Shown piece after piece: positions 50,340-59,173 of a stretch of DNA of 63,473 bases. Numbering within the stretch: position 1 is the first letter of the stretch; each line of letters begins with the position of its first letter. Made by a program: the position numbers and the translations under genes. Location of the stretch: the NCBI GenBank assembly GCA_043777595.1, contig JAYWHT010000026.1, forward strand, positions 1 to 63,473, written 5' to 3'. The notes beneath the pieces were generated by a model. It was not told where the DNA came from, made no database searches, and saw only the letters and a program-made list of their open reading frames with translations. Origin of the DNA: JAYVJH01 sp043777595. Its GTDB lineage: Bacteria; Bacteroidota; Bacteroidia; Cytophagales; Spirosomataceae.

Positions 50340-50744
50340 ATGAAAATAAGAGCATTGTTAATGGTACTATCACTAATCTTCATCGTTCCTTTTGCTGGCA
50401 ATTTACAAACAATAAAACAAAAATCGTTAAAGAAAGACACTTTGAATATAGACTTTGTACTACACACAAAGGGTAAAACCAGAGGTACATTATTTGCCAG
50501 ATGGAATTGTGCCAATATTTGGAGTAAACCCACCATGGCGGCGGGCAAACCAAAAGACGGCCTTGCGGGTCGTTATCATGTCCGATACACCTACAAAAAC
50601 GAAGATTTGACTTACAAATATAACTTAACGATTGAAAAACAGGAAGGTTCTTATAGCGTTTCATGGACTGGAAACGGAAAAGTATTTGCCAGAGCGTTGG
50701 AATGGAAGCTGAGAATAATTTGGCAAACTACTTATTTGCCTTAA
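50340..50744 (+). CDS. Exported hypothetical protein with a probable C-terminal frameshift
   Basis: 134 residues, start MKIRALLMVLSLIFIVPFAGN (signal peptide). The middle GLAGRYHVRYTYKNEDLTYKYNLTIEKQEGSYSVSWTGNGKVFA looks like a small beta-rich secreted domain. Reading the other frame after about 50690 gives SVGMEAENNLANYLFALIK, which continues the beta pattern, whereas the called frame ends with an unlike tail (RALEWKLRIIWQTTYLP). A frameshift near 50690 is therefore likely. It closes the same-strand cluster; the histidine kinase gene converges with it. Confidence 0.5.
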   Translation: MKIRALLMVLSLIFIVPFAGNLQTIKQKSLKKDTLNIDFVLHTKGKTRGTLFARWNCANIWSKPTMAAGKPKDGLAGRYHVRYTYKNEDLTYKYNLTIEKQEGSYSVSWTGNGKVFARALEWKLRIIWQTTYLP

Positions 50745-50930
50745 TTAAATGACAATTTTTGGCTAAAGCCAAGCTAATTTTACTCTCTTTAACCCTTTTA
50801 CTAAAACTGACGATAAATAAGATTAACAAAATGTTCCCATCAAGTAGGTGTTCACAAATAAATGAGTTTCGACTTACTTCCAAACACTTGACTATTAAGC
50901 AATTACAATAAACTACCAAAACATAAACCC

Positions 50931-52307
50931 CTACAGGTGCGGTAACAGTACCTCAAAGCTACTACCGACACCGATTTCACTTTTGAGTTTGATACTCCCT
51001 TGGTGCATATCCACAATACGACGACAAACAGATAGCCCTATACCATAACCCTTGAAAGTTGTGGCATTTTTGCCACGATATAGTGGCTCAAAAATACGCT
51101 TGATTTCACTTTCAGGAATCCCGATACCGTTGTCGTTTACTCTAACAAGACAGTTTGTGTCATCAAAACCAATACTTACTTCTGCACGTTTGTTGCTCGA
51201 ATATTTACAGGCGTTATCAATTAGGTTGTTTATAACTGTTTTGATGAGTGGCTCGCTACCCATTATAGTTATAAAGTTTTCATTGTCGGGTATTTCGTCA
51301 AAATCTATAAATATCTGATAGTCTGGGTGTTGGTTTTGTAGTTCTTCTTGGGTCTGAAAAACCAATTCGTCCAATCTGAGCGGTTGCATAATTACTGACT
51401 GCTCTTTTTTTTCTGACTGTGCCAGTTGCAAAAGTCCATTTGTGAGCTGAATCAACCGCTGTGTATCGTTCATCAACAGTTGAAGCACTTTTTGGTATTC
51501 GTCGGCAGAGCGAGGCTTTTCGATAGCTACCTGAATTTCTGACTTGATGGCCGCCAGCGGTGTTCGCAACTCATGTGAGGCATTTGACACAAAACTACGC
51601 TGCAACTCAAACGACTGCTCCAAGCGCTGAAACATCAGATTGAAATTCATAGCCAATTTAGCAATTTCGTCTTGCCCATTGCCCTCGTTGAGTGGTTTGC
51701 GTAGATTGTAGGCCGTTATGCTGCTTACTTCTTCGTTCATTTTGGCAATAGGTTTGAGCGACTGGCCCGCAAAAACCCAGCCCAAGCCAATGGTTACAAA
51801 AACACCTATCAAGAAACTGGTAATGAGTGAATTTTGTAATTTTTTTAGCTGAATTTTACCTAAATAATCTTCGGCAGAAGCCAACAGCACAAACTCTTTT
51901 TGTTGATTGTCGCTCGTAAACATAGTACCTATCACGTCCAAATCACCGTTTACAGCCTCGACATATTTATTTTTTCGTACCAATTCAAAAAGCTGCTTAT
52001 TGTAATAAACCGTATCGGCTTCGTAACTCTGATAAACGAGTTTATTTTTATCATTAAACATCAATATTTTTTCAGAATATAGCTTTGTAAGTGTCTCTTT
52101 ACCAATAAGTTTCAGTAATTTTTTTTGATTGATTCGCTGTACTTTTATCAACAGATTGGCACGCTCAACTGCTTGGTCTCGGAGGCGGGTATAAAACTCT
52201 TCTTTTCTGTTTTTTTGTGCCAAATAATAAAATGAAATAGCAAAAAAAGCCAAAATAATGGCACTAATAATCGTAAATTGAAGCGCAATTTTTGTCCTTA
52301 TTTTCAT
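50931..52307 (-). CDS. Sensor histidine kinase
   Basis: 458 residues. TM1 about 8-30 and TM2 about 160-180 bracket a periplasmic sensor of about 130 residues; HAMP follows (GQSLKPIAKMNEEVSSITAYNLRKPL). The HisKA box has the phospho-accepting His at about 245 in SNASHELRTPLAAIKSEIQVAIEKPRS. The HATPase domain has N (NNLIDNACKYSS), G1 (VNDNGIGIPESE) and G2 (GYGIGLSVCRRIVDMHQGSI) boxes. It forms a two-component system with the response regulator just upstream. The stop of the regulator and the ATG of this gene overlap (TAATG). Confidence 0.96.
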   Translation of the reverse strand: MKIRTKIALQFTIISAIILAFFAISFYYLAQKNRKEEFYTRLRDQAVERANLLIKVQRINQKKLLKLIGKETLTKLYSEKILMFNDKNKLVYQSYEADTVYYNKQLFELVRKNKYVEAVNGDLDVIGTMFTSDNQQKEFVLLASAEDYLGKIQLKKLQNSLITSFLIGVFVTIGLGWVFAGQSLKPIAKMNEEVSSITAYNLRKPLNEGNGQDEIAKLAMNFNLMFQRLEQSFELQRSFVSNASHELRTPLAAIKSEIQVAIEKPRSADEYQKVLQLLMNDTQRLIQLTNGLLQLAQSEKKEQSVIMQPLRLDELVFQTQEELQNQHPDYQIFIDFDEIPDNENFITIMGSEPLIKTVINNLIDNACKYSSNKRAEVSIGFDDTNCLVRVNDNGIGIPESEIKRIFEPLYRGKNATTFKGYGIGLSVCRRIVDMHQGSIKLKSEIGVGSSFEVLLPHL

Positions 52308-53008
52308 TACGATTCTATTTTTAAAATATACCCCATACCCGATTTGGTATGAATGAGCTTGGGTTCAAAGTCTCGGTCTATTTTTTTTCTCAAAAAGTTA
52401 ATATACACCTCTACCACGTTTGTACCTGTCGCAAAGTGTGCGTCCCAGACTTGTTCTGAAATATCGGTTTTTGAAATTACTTTCCCAGAATTTTGAACCA
52501 AATATTCCAACAGTGCATATTCTTTGACCGTCAAATTAATAGATTGCCCACCACGATTTACCATTTTGGTTTCGGTGTTAATTTCCAAATCGGCTACCTT
52601 CAACACTGATGTAGGCGCTGGTTCGCTGACAGGTTGAGAACGTCTCAAAAAAACGCTGATTCGGGCTAACAATTCTCTCAAGTCAAAAGGCTTGAGTATG
52701 TAGTCGTCTGCACCTACGCCAAAACCTTCGATTTTGTCTTCGGTTTCACCCAGCGCTGTGAGCATCAAAATCGGAATGGAGGCATCTCGTTGTCTGATAT
52801 TTTTACAGACTTCATAGCCGTTCATTGATGGTAAATTGACATCTAACAATATCAAATCAAAGTGATTGCTGCGGGCTATTTTACTGCCAATTAGCCCATC
52901 ATACGCAATCTCAGTTTCAAAATCTTTTTCGTTCAATCCTCTGGCTATATTTTGGGCAATGCGCTGATCGTCTTCAATAATCAGTATCCGCTTTTTAGGT
53001 TCTTTCAT
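52307..53008 (-). CDS. OmpR-family response regulator
   Basis: 233 residues. Receiver domain with the acidic pocket IEDD and phospho-accepting Asp56 in LILLDVNLPSMNGYEV, LTA and KPF. A winged-helix OmpR/PhoB DNA-binding domain (about 135-230) has VNRGGQSINLTVKEYALLEYLVQNSGKVISKTDISEQVW and KIDRDFEPKLIHTKSGMGYIL. Its stop overlaps the kinase ATG. The regulon is not indicated by the context. Confidence 0.96.
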   Translation of the reverse strand: MKEPKKRILIIEDDQRIAQNIARGLNEKDFETEIAYDGLIGSKIARSNHFDLILLDVNLPSMNGYEVCKNIRQRDASIPILMLTALGETEDKIEGFGVGADDYILKPFDLRELLARISVFLRRSQPVSEPAPTSVLKVADLEINTETKMVNRGGQSINLTVKEYALLEYLVQNSGKVISKTDISEQVWDAHFATGTNVVEVYINFLRKKIDRDFEPKLIHTKSGMGYILKIES

Positions 53009-53037
53009 TGTTCGTTCAAGTTTTTTGTAAATGTAAT

Positions 53038-53073
53038 AAAAAAACCAACCCTATAAAAAGGCTGGTTTTTTTG
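53038..53073 (-). terminator. Rho-independent terminator after topA
   Basis: A run of A then ACCAACC and GGCTGGT (one mismatch) followed by seven T; symmetrical, but by position it fits the end of topA (minus strand). Confidence 0.6.
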
Positions 53074-53175
53074 GAGTAGCGATATGTGGGCAAATACGTT
53101 TTCAGATGCTAAATACTTAACGGTTTGCCACCACAATCAATAAAACACTTGCTAAGTAATCTATTTTGCGACCAA

Positions 53176-55644
53176 CTATTTCCCCTCGGCCAGTTTCATA
53201 CAGTCTTCGAGTGTGAGCGAAGCTGGGTCGGTGTCTTTCGGGATTTTAATGTTTCGTTTGCCAATGGCAATATACGGCCCATACGGCCCACGCAGTACCT
53301 TGACGGCAGGGTTTTCGGGGAACTCTTTGATATTTTTGTTACTTTCGGTTTCCCGTTTTTTCATAATGATGTTTATCGCTTCTTCGGGTGTGAGGCCAGC
53401 GATAGAACTACCTTTGGGCAGCGAATAATATTTGTCGTTGTGCTTGACATAAGGCCCAAAACGCCCCATTCCCGATATTATCGGTAGGTCTTCCAGCACA
53501 CCAAGCCCTTCTTCGGCGGCCAAGTCGCCACGTTTGGCTTTTATGGCCCCAATACAGCGGTCGGCCTCAACAGTGTAGGGGTCGTCTGAGCGGTCGAGCG
53601 AATAAAATTTTTCATCAAACTTCACATACGGGCCATATTTTCCTACGGCTACTACCATCGGTTTGTCTTCAAAAAAGCCCACTTCACGAGGCAACGAAAA
53701 GAGATTAAGGGCATCAACGAGGGTGATATTTTCTAATAATTGATCTTTCTTCAAATTGGCAGAGCGTGGTTTCTCTTCGCCATCGGGGTCGCCGAGTTGG
53801 GCATAGGGCCCAAATTTACCCATCTTGACCGATACCATTTTGCCTGTGGCGGGGTCGATACCCAGCTCTCTGTTAGTCGTTTTACTGTTTTTGACTACCT
53901 CTCCGCTGCCTACTTCTTCTATTTTTGGGTGAAAGCCTTTGTAAAAAGTGTCAATCATTTTTTGCCAACCGAGCTTACCTTCGGCTATTTCGTCAAATTC
54001 TTTTTCGATATTGGCCGTAAACGAAAAATCAACAACGTCAGTAAATAACTCTATTAAAAAATCGGTAACGACCATGCCTGTATTGGTCGGAAAGAGTTTG
54101 GCTTTTTCTGACCCAAATTTTTCTTTGCCTACCACCGTTTTTATTTCGTCCGACTTCAATAGTGTTATTTCTTTAAAACTACGCTCCTGCCCTTCTCGGT
54201 CTTGCTTAACGATGTACTCACGTTTGATGATGGTCGTTATCGTTGGTGCATAAGTCGAGGGACGACCGATGCCCAGTTCTTCGAGTTTTTTTACTAAGCT
54301 GGCCTCTGTGTAGCGTGGTGCAGGGCGGCTAAACCGCTCGGTAGCTTTGAGGTGGTTGAGGTCTATGATTTGGCCAATATTGAGCGGCGGCAACATTCCT
54401 TTGGTATCTTCTTCATCGTCGTCCTTAGATTCGAGATATACTTTCAAGAAACCATCAAACTTTATGACTTCGCCCTGAGCGATGAGGTCTTCGGGGGTTG
54501 TTGATATACCAATCGTGGCTACCGTTCTTTCCAATTGAGCATCGGCCATTTGTGATGCGATGGCTCGTTTCCAAATCAATTCATAGAGCCGCTGCTCGTT
54601 GCGGTCGCCACCTGCTTGTGTTGTACCAAAGTCGGTGGGTCGTATGGCTTCGTGGGCTTCTTGTGCTGTATCTGACTTAGTCTTAAAAACCCGTTTGTTG
54701 TAATATTTATCGCCATACTCGGTCGTTATCTGCACTCTTGCTTTTTCGAGTGCCTCTTCCGACAAATTGGTCGAGTCGGTACGCATATATGAAATTTTAC
54801 CTGCTTCATATAGTTTTTGGGCAACAGTCATGGTTTGTAATACCGAAAAACTCAATTTGCGAGAGGCTTCTTGCTGCAAAGTCGAAGTGGTGAACGGTGG
54901 TGCTGGTGTTTTTTTGGCCGGTTTTACTTCTAAATTTTTGATGGTATAAACCGCACCTTTGCACCTATTGACAAAAGCCAAGGCCAAGGCTTCGGTCTCA
55001 AAATTTTTGGGCAATTCGGCACTTAGTGCCTTGCCCCCTACGAGGTCAAAAAGTGCGGTAACTTTATATGATGATGTACTGTTGTGGGCATCAATCTCTC
55101 GCTCACGCTCCACAATGACCCTAACCGCCACCGACTGCACACGCCCAGCCGAAAGCCCCTTAGTGCCTGTCTTTACTTTTTTCCAGAGTACGGGCGAAAG
55201 TTCATAACCCACTAATCTATCTAATACACGACGGGCTTGTTGGGCATTGACCAAGTCAAAATTGATGGTACGAGGGTTTTCAATGGCTTTCTGCAATGCC
55301 GTTTTGGTGATTTCTCTAAATACTATCCGTTTGGCATCGTTTTTTAGTCCCAATGCTTCTTTTAAGTGCCAAGATATAGCCTCTCCCTCACGGTCATCAT
55401 CGGTAGCGAGCCAAACATCATCTGCCTCTTTGACCAATTTTTTCAGTTCGTTGATTACCTTTACTTTGTCAGCAGAGATTTCATAAGCTGGCATAAAGCC
55501 ATTTTTTATGTCAATTCCCATATCTTTTGAGGGCAAATCGCGGACATGACCAAAACTCGACCTGACTGTAAAATCTTTACCCAGATAACCTTCAATCGTT
55601 TTTGCTTTCGCAGGGGATTCTACTATTACTAAATTTTTAGACAT
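53176..55644 (-). CDS. topA: DNA topoisomerase I (type IA)
   Basis: 822 residues. N-terminal TOPRIM (NLVIVESPAKAKTIEGYLGKDFTVRSSFGHVRDLP, and the DDDREGEAISWHL acidic triad). The type IA core follows, with the catalytic Tyr in SYMRTDSTNLSEEA. The C-terminus has several repeats of the GKFGPYVQ-type topo C-terminal domain (KMGKFGPYAQLGDPDG, VGKYGPYVKFDEKFYSLDRS, MGRFGPYVKHNDKYYSLP, GPYGPYIAIGKRN), which lack Zn-finger Cys pairs. It relaxes negative supercoils. It is transcribed toward the regulator pair, with a terminator-like hairpin between. Confidence 0.97.
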   Translation of the reverse strand: MSKNLVIVESPAKAKTIEGYLGKDFTVRSSFGHVRDLPSKDMGIDIKNGFMPAYEISADKVKVINELKKLVKEADDVWLATDDDREGEAISWHLKEALGLKNDAKRIVFREITKTALQKAIENPRTINFDLVNAQQARRVLDRLVGYELSPVLWKKVKTGTKGLSAGRVQSVAVRVIVEREREIDAHNSTSSYKVTALFDLVGGKALSAELPKNFETEALALAFVNRCKGAVYTIKNLEVKPAKKTPAPPFTTSTLQQEASRKLSFSVLQTMTVAQKLYEAGKISYMRTDSTNLSEEALEKARVQITTEYGDKYYNKRVFKTKSDTAQEAHEAIRPTDFGTTQAGGDRNEQRLYELIWKRAIASQMADAQLERTVATIGISTTPEDLIAQGEVIKFDGFLKVYLESKDDDEEDTKGMLPPLNIGQIIDLNHLKATERFSRPAPRYTEASLVKKLEELGIGRPSTYAPTITTIIKREYIVKQDREGQERSFKEITLLKSDEIKTVVGKEKFGSEKAKLFPTNTGMVVTDFLIELFTDVVDFSFTANIEKEFDEIAEGKLGWQKMIDTFYKGFHPKIEEVGSGEVVKNSKTTNRELGIDPATGKMVSVKMGKFGPYAQLGDPDGEEKPRSANLKKDQLLENITLVDALNLFSLPREVGFFEDKPMVVAVGKYGPYVKFDEKFYSLDRSDDPYTVEADRCIGAIKAKRGDLAAEEGLGVLEDLPIISGMGRFGPYVKHNDKYYSLPKGSSIAGLTPEEAINIIMKKRETESNKNIKEFPENPAVKVLRGPYGPYIAIGKRNIKIPKDTDPASLTLEDCMKLAEGK

Positions 55645-55850
55645 AAATACAATGACTGAATTATTGAATGACTGATTTTGTGAATGTGGTTGGCGAATGC
55701 AGCGAAGCTATAAATTTATGAACACCTAAATTTCATATTTTCGTCAAAGATATAGCGGTTTTTTTACAATTTGGTTATTAAACTTGTTTTAGGGGAGTCA
55801 ATATACCAATATGTAGATGTACGAGTGTACCAATATTACACAAAAACAAC
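55645..55850. other. Gap between hemF and topA, with low-complexity words
   Basis: About 200 bp. Contains ATGACTG/ATGAATG-like simple words (55650-55700) and a GTA-rich quasi-repeat (55798-55840, atgtagatgtacgagtgtac). No promoter or terminator is clear. Confidence 0.4.
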
Positions 55851-56741
55851 TCAAATCCAGTCAATACCCTTTTTGAGTAATGCCAATGTTTGGGCTTCGG
55901 GGCTGTTGGGTTCTGGCCTAAAATCATACTCCCAACGGGCAAGCGGTGGCAGGCTCATCAAAATAGATTCTGTACGTCCGTTGGTTTCAAGTCCAAATTT
56001 TGTACCTCTATCCCAAGCCAAATTAAACTCTGTGTAGCGGCCACGACGATAAAGCTGCCATTGTTTTTCAGATTCAGAATAAGGCATATCTTTGTTTTTG
56101 GCCATAAAGTGCGTATAGATTGGTGCAAAACTATTGCCCACTTCTTGCATAAAAGCAAAGAACGCTAATTTAGATTGGTCCGAATCGGGTTTGAGATAGT
56201 CATAAAAAATACCGCCAACACCCCGAGTTTCTTGACGATGCGGAATATAGAAATAGTCGTCCGCCCAGTTTTTGAATTTAGAATAATAGCCTAAATCGTG
56301 CTTATCGCAAGCATTTTTGAGTTGTTGATGAAACCAGCGAGCATCGTTGGCCACCACATAATGCGGCGTGAGGTCTATACCACCACCAAACCAACAAATG
56401 CCATTAGACATTTCAAAATACCGAATATTCATGTGGATAATCGGTACATGGGGATTGTAAGGGTGTATGACAATAGACACACCAGTAGCAAAAAAATCGG
56501 CGGCCTCTGTCAAGTTCATTTGTTTCATCAATGCCTCAGAAGTTTGGCCTTCGACTCCCGAAAAGTTTACGCCACCTTTCTCAATTACGTTACCGCCCAC
56601 AATAACCCTCGACCGACCGCCCCCACCGCTATGGTGCTGCCAGAGATCTTCTCTAAAAGTCGCTTTGCCATCGGCAACCTCCAACGACCGACAAATATTG
56701 TCTTGTAGTGTTTGAAGGTAATTTGTGATTTGTTGTTTCAT
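55851..56741 (-). CDS. hemF: Oxygen-dependent coproporphyrinogen-III oxidase
   Basis: About 296 residues from MKQQITNYLQTLQD at 56741; an upstream ATG at 56765 adds residues overlapping the preceding gene. Family features: FREDLWQHHSGGGGRSRVI, EKGGVNFSGVEG, IVIHPYNPHVPIIHMNIRYFEM, WFGGGIDLTPHYV, and the C-terminal YTEFNLAWDRGTKFGLETNGRTESILMSLPPLARWEY. It decarboxylates coproporphyrinogen III to protoporphyrinogen IX using O2, in the cytoplasm. It follows a kinase-like gene by 14 bp, after hisC. Confidence 0.96.
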   Translation of the reverse strand: MKQQITNYLQTLQDNICRSLEVADGKATFREDLWQHHSGGGGRSRVIVGGNVIEKGGVNFSGVEGQTSEALMKQMNLTEAADFFATGVSIVIHPYNPHVPIIHMNIRYFEMSNGICWFGGGIDLTPHYVVANDARWFHQQLKNACDKHDLGYYSKFKNWADDYFYIPHRQETRGVGGIFYDYLKPDSDQSKLAFFAFMQEVGNSFAPIYTHFMAKNKDMPYSESEKQWQLYRRGRYTEFNLAWDRGTKFGLETNGRTESILMSLPPLARWEYDFRPEPNSPEAQTLALLKKGIDWI

Positions 56742-56755
56742 TGTTTGGCTATAAT

Positions 56756-57397
56756 CTAACTCCACAGTATTTCGGGTTTAACGTAAAAAACGGTATCAAT
56801 AAAATAAAGTAGGTCGTTTGCAGTAAGCACGTTTTCATCGTGTAGGTCTTCCAAAATAATACCCAAATCTGGGTTATAGTAGTCGTGGTTTTTAGTATTT
56901 TTAAAGCCGTTGTTTTGTAAAAATTGTTTTACTTGGGCTAAATCTGTGGGTTGAGTGGCCTCTACATAGTTTTGCTCTACCAAAGCATAAAGCACGTTGT
57001 TGTCAGATTTGTAAAATCCTAATAATTGGTAGGCTGTGTCTAAAAAAAAGTAATTATTCAGCAGAAGATTATCAAAATAATCTAACCAAGAAAGATAGTA
57101 AATAGAGTCATTGAGTTTTAAGACTTTACTTTTATTTTGAATAAATACCCTTTGTTCGGCGCCCTCTGAAATAAACGAGCTAAAATTTATATTACAATTC
57201 CAAAGATTATATCTATTGATATATTGCACTAATATCTCTGCTTCTTTTGATCTGTCTGGCTCATTTCCTTGAGCCATTTCACTTGTTTGAGTGCTTTCTC
57301 TAAGGTAACTGGCGATTGTTTGGATAAGTTTTCCATGGCTAACTTGGCTCTTTCCTCGAAGGATATGTTGTAGTTCATGCTTAATGTGATTGTTCAT
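56756..57397 (-). CDS. Putative kinase-fold protein (polyvalent-protein kinase-like), hypothetical
   Basis: 213 residues. The C-terminal two thirds read as a small kinase-like fold: SEGAEQRVFIQNKSKVLKLNDSIYYLSWLDYFDNLLLNNYFF (a VLK-type Lys), LYALVEQNYVEATQPTDLAQVKQFLQNNGF, and LGIILEDLHDENVLTANDLLYFIDTVFYV, with DLHDEN as the HRD-like and FIDT as the DFG-like segments. This resembles the kinase domain of polyvalent proteins known from mobile elements. The N-terminus has an unlike segment (STQTSEMAQGNEPDRSKEAE). It lies between hisC (17 bp) and hemF (14 bp), so it is cotranscribed with housekeeping genes. Confidence 0.65.
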   Translation of the reverse strand: MNNHIKHELQHILRGKSQVSHGKLIQTIASYLRESTQTSEMAQGNEPDRSKEAEILVQYINRYNLWNCNINFSSFISEGAEQRVFIQNKSKVLKLNDSIYYLSWLDYFDNLLLNNYFFLDTAYQLLGFYKSDNNVLYALVEQNYVEATQPTDLAQVKQFLQNNGFKNTKNHDYYNPDLGIILEDLHDENVLTANDLLYFIDTVFYVKPEILWS

Positions 57398-57413
57398 TTT
57401 TATAAAAACTGTC

Positions 57414-58481
57414 TCAGTACTGTTTCAAGGCTGCAATTAACGACATATTTTCTGATTTTGTACCAACCGATATACGCAGGCAGCCTTCGCAAAGTTTTAT
57501 TTTTGAGCGATCTCTGACAATGATTTTTTGGTCAATCAAATGCTTCATCACAGCCTCAGCATCGTCAAAGCATACTAAAAGCATACTTGTATCGCTCGGA
57601 TATATTTTTTGAACGATTGACAATTTACCCAACTCCTCTCTCAAGTTTTCTCTTTCGATCAGTGTCTGCGCTACCATTTTATTTTTGCCTTCTTCGTGGT
57701 CGAGCATATCAAATAGCAGTTGCTGAGTAGGTGCGCTCAGGTTGTAAGGAGATTTTATTTTGCTCAAAACGGCTATAATTTTTTCCGAAGCAAAACACAT
57801 TCCCAATCGCAAGCCAGCCATTCCCCAAGCCTTTGAGAAAGTTTGAAGCACTACCAAGTTGGGGTGATTGTCGAGTTCGCTCAAAAAACTCTTTGCATGG
57901 GCAAAGTCAATATAAGCCTCATCGACAACTACCAAGCCACCGAAATTTTCGAGAATAGTTATAATTGATTCTCTGTTCAACAAATTACCAGACGGATTGT
58001 TGGGTGAGCATATCCAGACAATTTTTGTGTTTGGTTCAATAGCCGCCAAAACCGCAGGTGTATCTATCTCAAAATCAGGTGTAAGCGGCACTTTTATGAC
58101 AGGCACATTATTGACATCGGCACTCACCTGATACATACCATAGGTAGGCGGCATGATGAGAATACTGTCTGTTTGCGGCTCGCAGGCAGCCCGAATCAAT
58201 AAATCTATGGGTTCGTCTGAGCCATTTCCCAGAAATATCTGAGTAGGTCGCACGCCCTCAATCGGGGCCAATTTGTGCTTAATGGCCGTTTGATGTGGGT
58301 CGGGGTAACGGTTCCAAGCCTGCCCGTCGGCACTCGAATAGGGGTTTTCGTTGGCATCAAGAAACACTCCCTCCGTACCCGCATATTCGTCACGAGCCGA
58401 TGAGTAGGGTGTTAGAGTGAGGATATGTTTTCTAAAATACTCTCCTCCTGTGGGGGTTGGGGGGCTTTGGTTCTGTGTCAT
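57414..58481 (-). CDS. hisC: Histidinol-phosphate aminotransferase
   Basis: 355 residues. It transfers the amino group of Glu to imidazole-acetol phosphate. PLP-enzyme features: HILTLTPYSSARDEY..VFLDANENPYSS, ILIMPPTYGMYQVSADVN, WICSPNNPSGNLL, VVVDEAYIDFA, and the PLP-Lys in VLQTFSKAWGMAGLRLGMCFAS. The C-terminus ends in IIVRDRSKIKLCEGCLRISVG. Its first 16 residues (MTQNQSPPTPTGGEYF) come from a GC-rich repeat, not from the family. The ATG overlaps the stop of the upstream HNH gene by 4 bp (ATGA). Confidence 0.96.
   Translation of the reverse strand: MTQNQSPPTPTGGEYFRKHILTLTPYSSARDEYAGTEGVFLDANENPYSSADGQAWNRYPDPHQTAIKHKLAPIEGVRPTQIFLGNGSDEPIDLLIRAACEPQTDSILIMPPTYGMYQVSADVNNVPVIKVPLTPDFEIDTPAVLAAIEPNTKIVWICSPNNPSGNLLNRESIITILENFGGLVVVDEAYIDFAHAKSFLSELDNHPNLVVLQTFSKAWGMAGLRLGMCFASEKIIAVLSKIKSPYNLSAPTQQLLFDMLDHEEGKNKMVAQTLIERENLREELGKLSIVQKIYPSDTSMLLVCFDDAEAVMKHLIDQKIIVRDRSKIKLCEGCLRISVGTKSENMSLIAALKQY
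58440..58470. repeat. GC-rich repeat copy at the start of hisC
   Basis: CTCCTCCTGTGGGGGTTGGGGGGCT resembles the alaS and phosphoesterase elements and encodes the non-family N-terminal residues QSPPTPTGGE of HisC. Confidence 0.5.
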
Positions 58482-59173
58482 TGTGGTAAAAACTGGCTAA
58501 ATTCTTGATTGAGGTCTGGCGTGTCTTTTACCAACCACACTTTAAAGGCTGTAAAAGCAGAATCAATCTGTAATTGCTTGATTATCTTGTTTTTAATTCG
58601 TTCTTTGGGGATTACATTTTGGCGATATTCTTGAATCAAATCATCAAAGTCATTCATATTTTCAATGATTTTCTTTCGTAAATTCAATGCACCACGCACT
58701 TTTAATCCTGTTTTTATTGGCTTTTCGTTATATATTTTGTGTAACAACGAGGCTGTGTTTAAAGTAGCTTCATCTTCAAAATTAGGTGTAACGATAAAAT
58801 GTTTTTCGGGTAGTTTAGATACATCTACGCAAAGTTTGAGATGTTCTAAAACTTTGATAGTAGAGTCGGTACAGTCAAGTAGTTTTAGAACTGATGGTGT
58901 TTTTTCATTGTCCGATTTGATGTTATTACAATAGGAGCAAGCAAAAAACAGATTTTTCCAATCGAACATTTTATTGCGATCGCCTTTGGCTGCCTCAAAA
59001 TGTTCGACATTGATGTTGTGAATATTTTTGTCTTCACACAAATAACATTTATCCTTGAAATCGTCGGCTACTGTATCAACAACATCGCCACAACGATAAT
59101 TTTCGCTTTTTGGCTTTGTTTTTTCTATGGCCAAACAAGCAGGTGGAGTGTCCGACTTGATAAAATTGACCAT
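58478..59173 (-). CDS. HNH endonuclease, PtuB/TIGR02646-like (Septu-like defence)
   Basis: 231 residues. HNH core: KDKCYLCEDKNIHNINVEHFEAAKGDRNKMFDWKNLFFACSYCNNIKSD has two zinc-type CxxC pairs (CYLC and CSYC) around the HF catalytic His and Asn/Asp. This is the TIGR02646/PtuB pattern, in which a nuclease is paired with an ATPase encoded just upstream. In Septu, PtuA and PtuB protect against phages. The start overlaps the ATPase stop (TAATG), and the stop overlaps hisC (ATGA), so the unit is coupled to a histidine gene. Confidence 0.85.
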   Translation of the reverse strand: MVNFIKSDTPPACLAIEKTKPKSENYRCGDVVDTVADDFKDKCYLCEDKNIHNINVEHFEAAKGDRNKMFDWKNLFFACSYCNNIKSDNEKTPSVLKLLDCTDSTIKVLEHLKLCVDVSKLPEKHFIVTPNFEDEATLNTASLLHKIYNEKPIKTGLKVRGALNLRKKIIENMNDFDDLIQEYRQNVIPKERIKNKIIKQLQIDSAFTAFKVWLVKDTPDLNQEFSQFLPQ

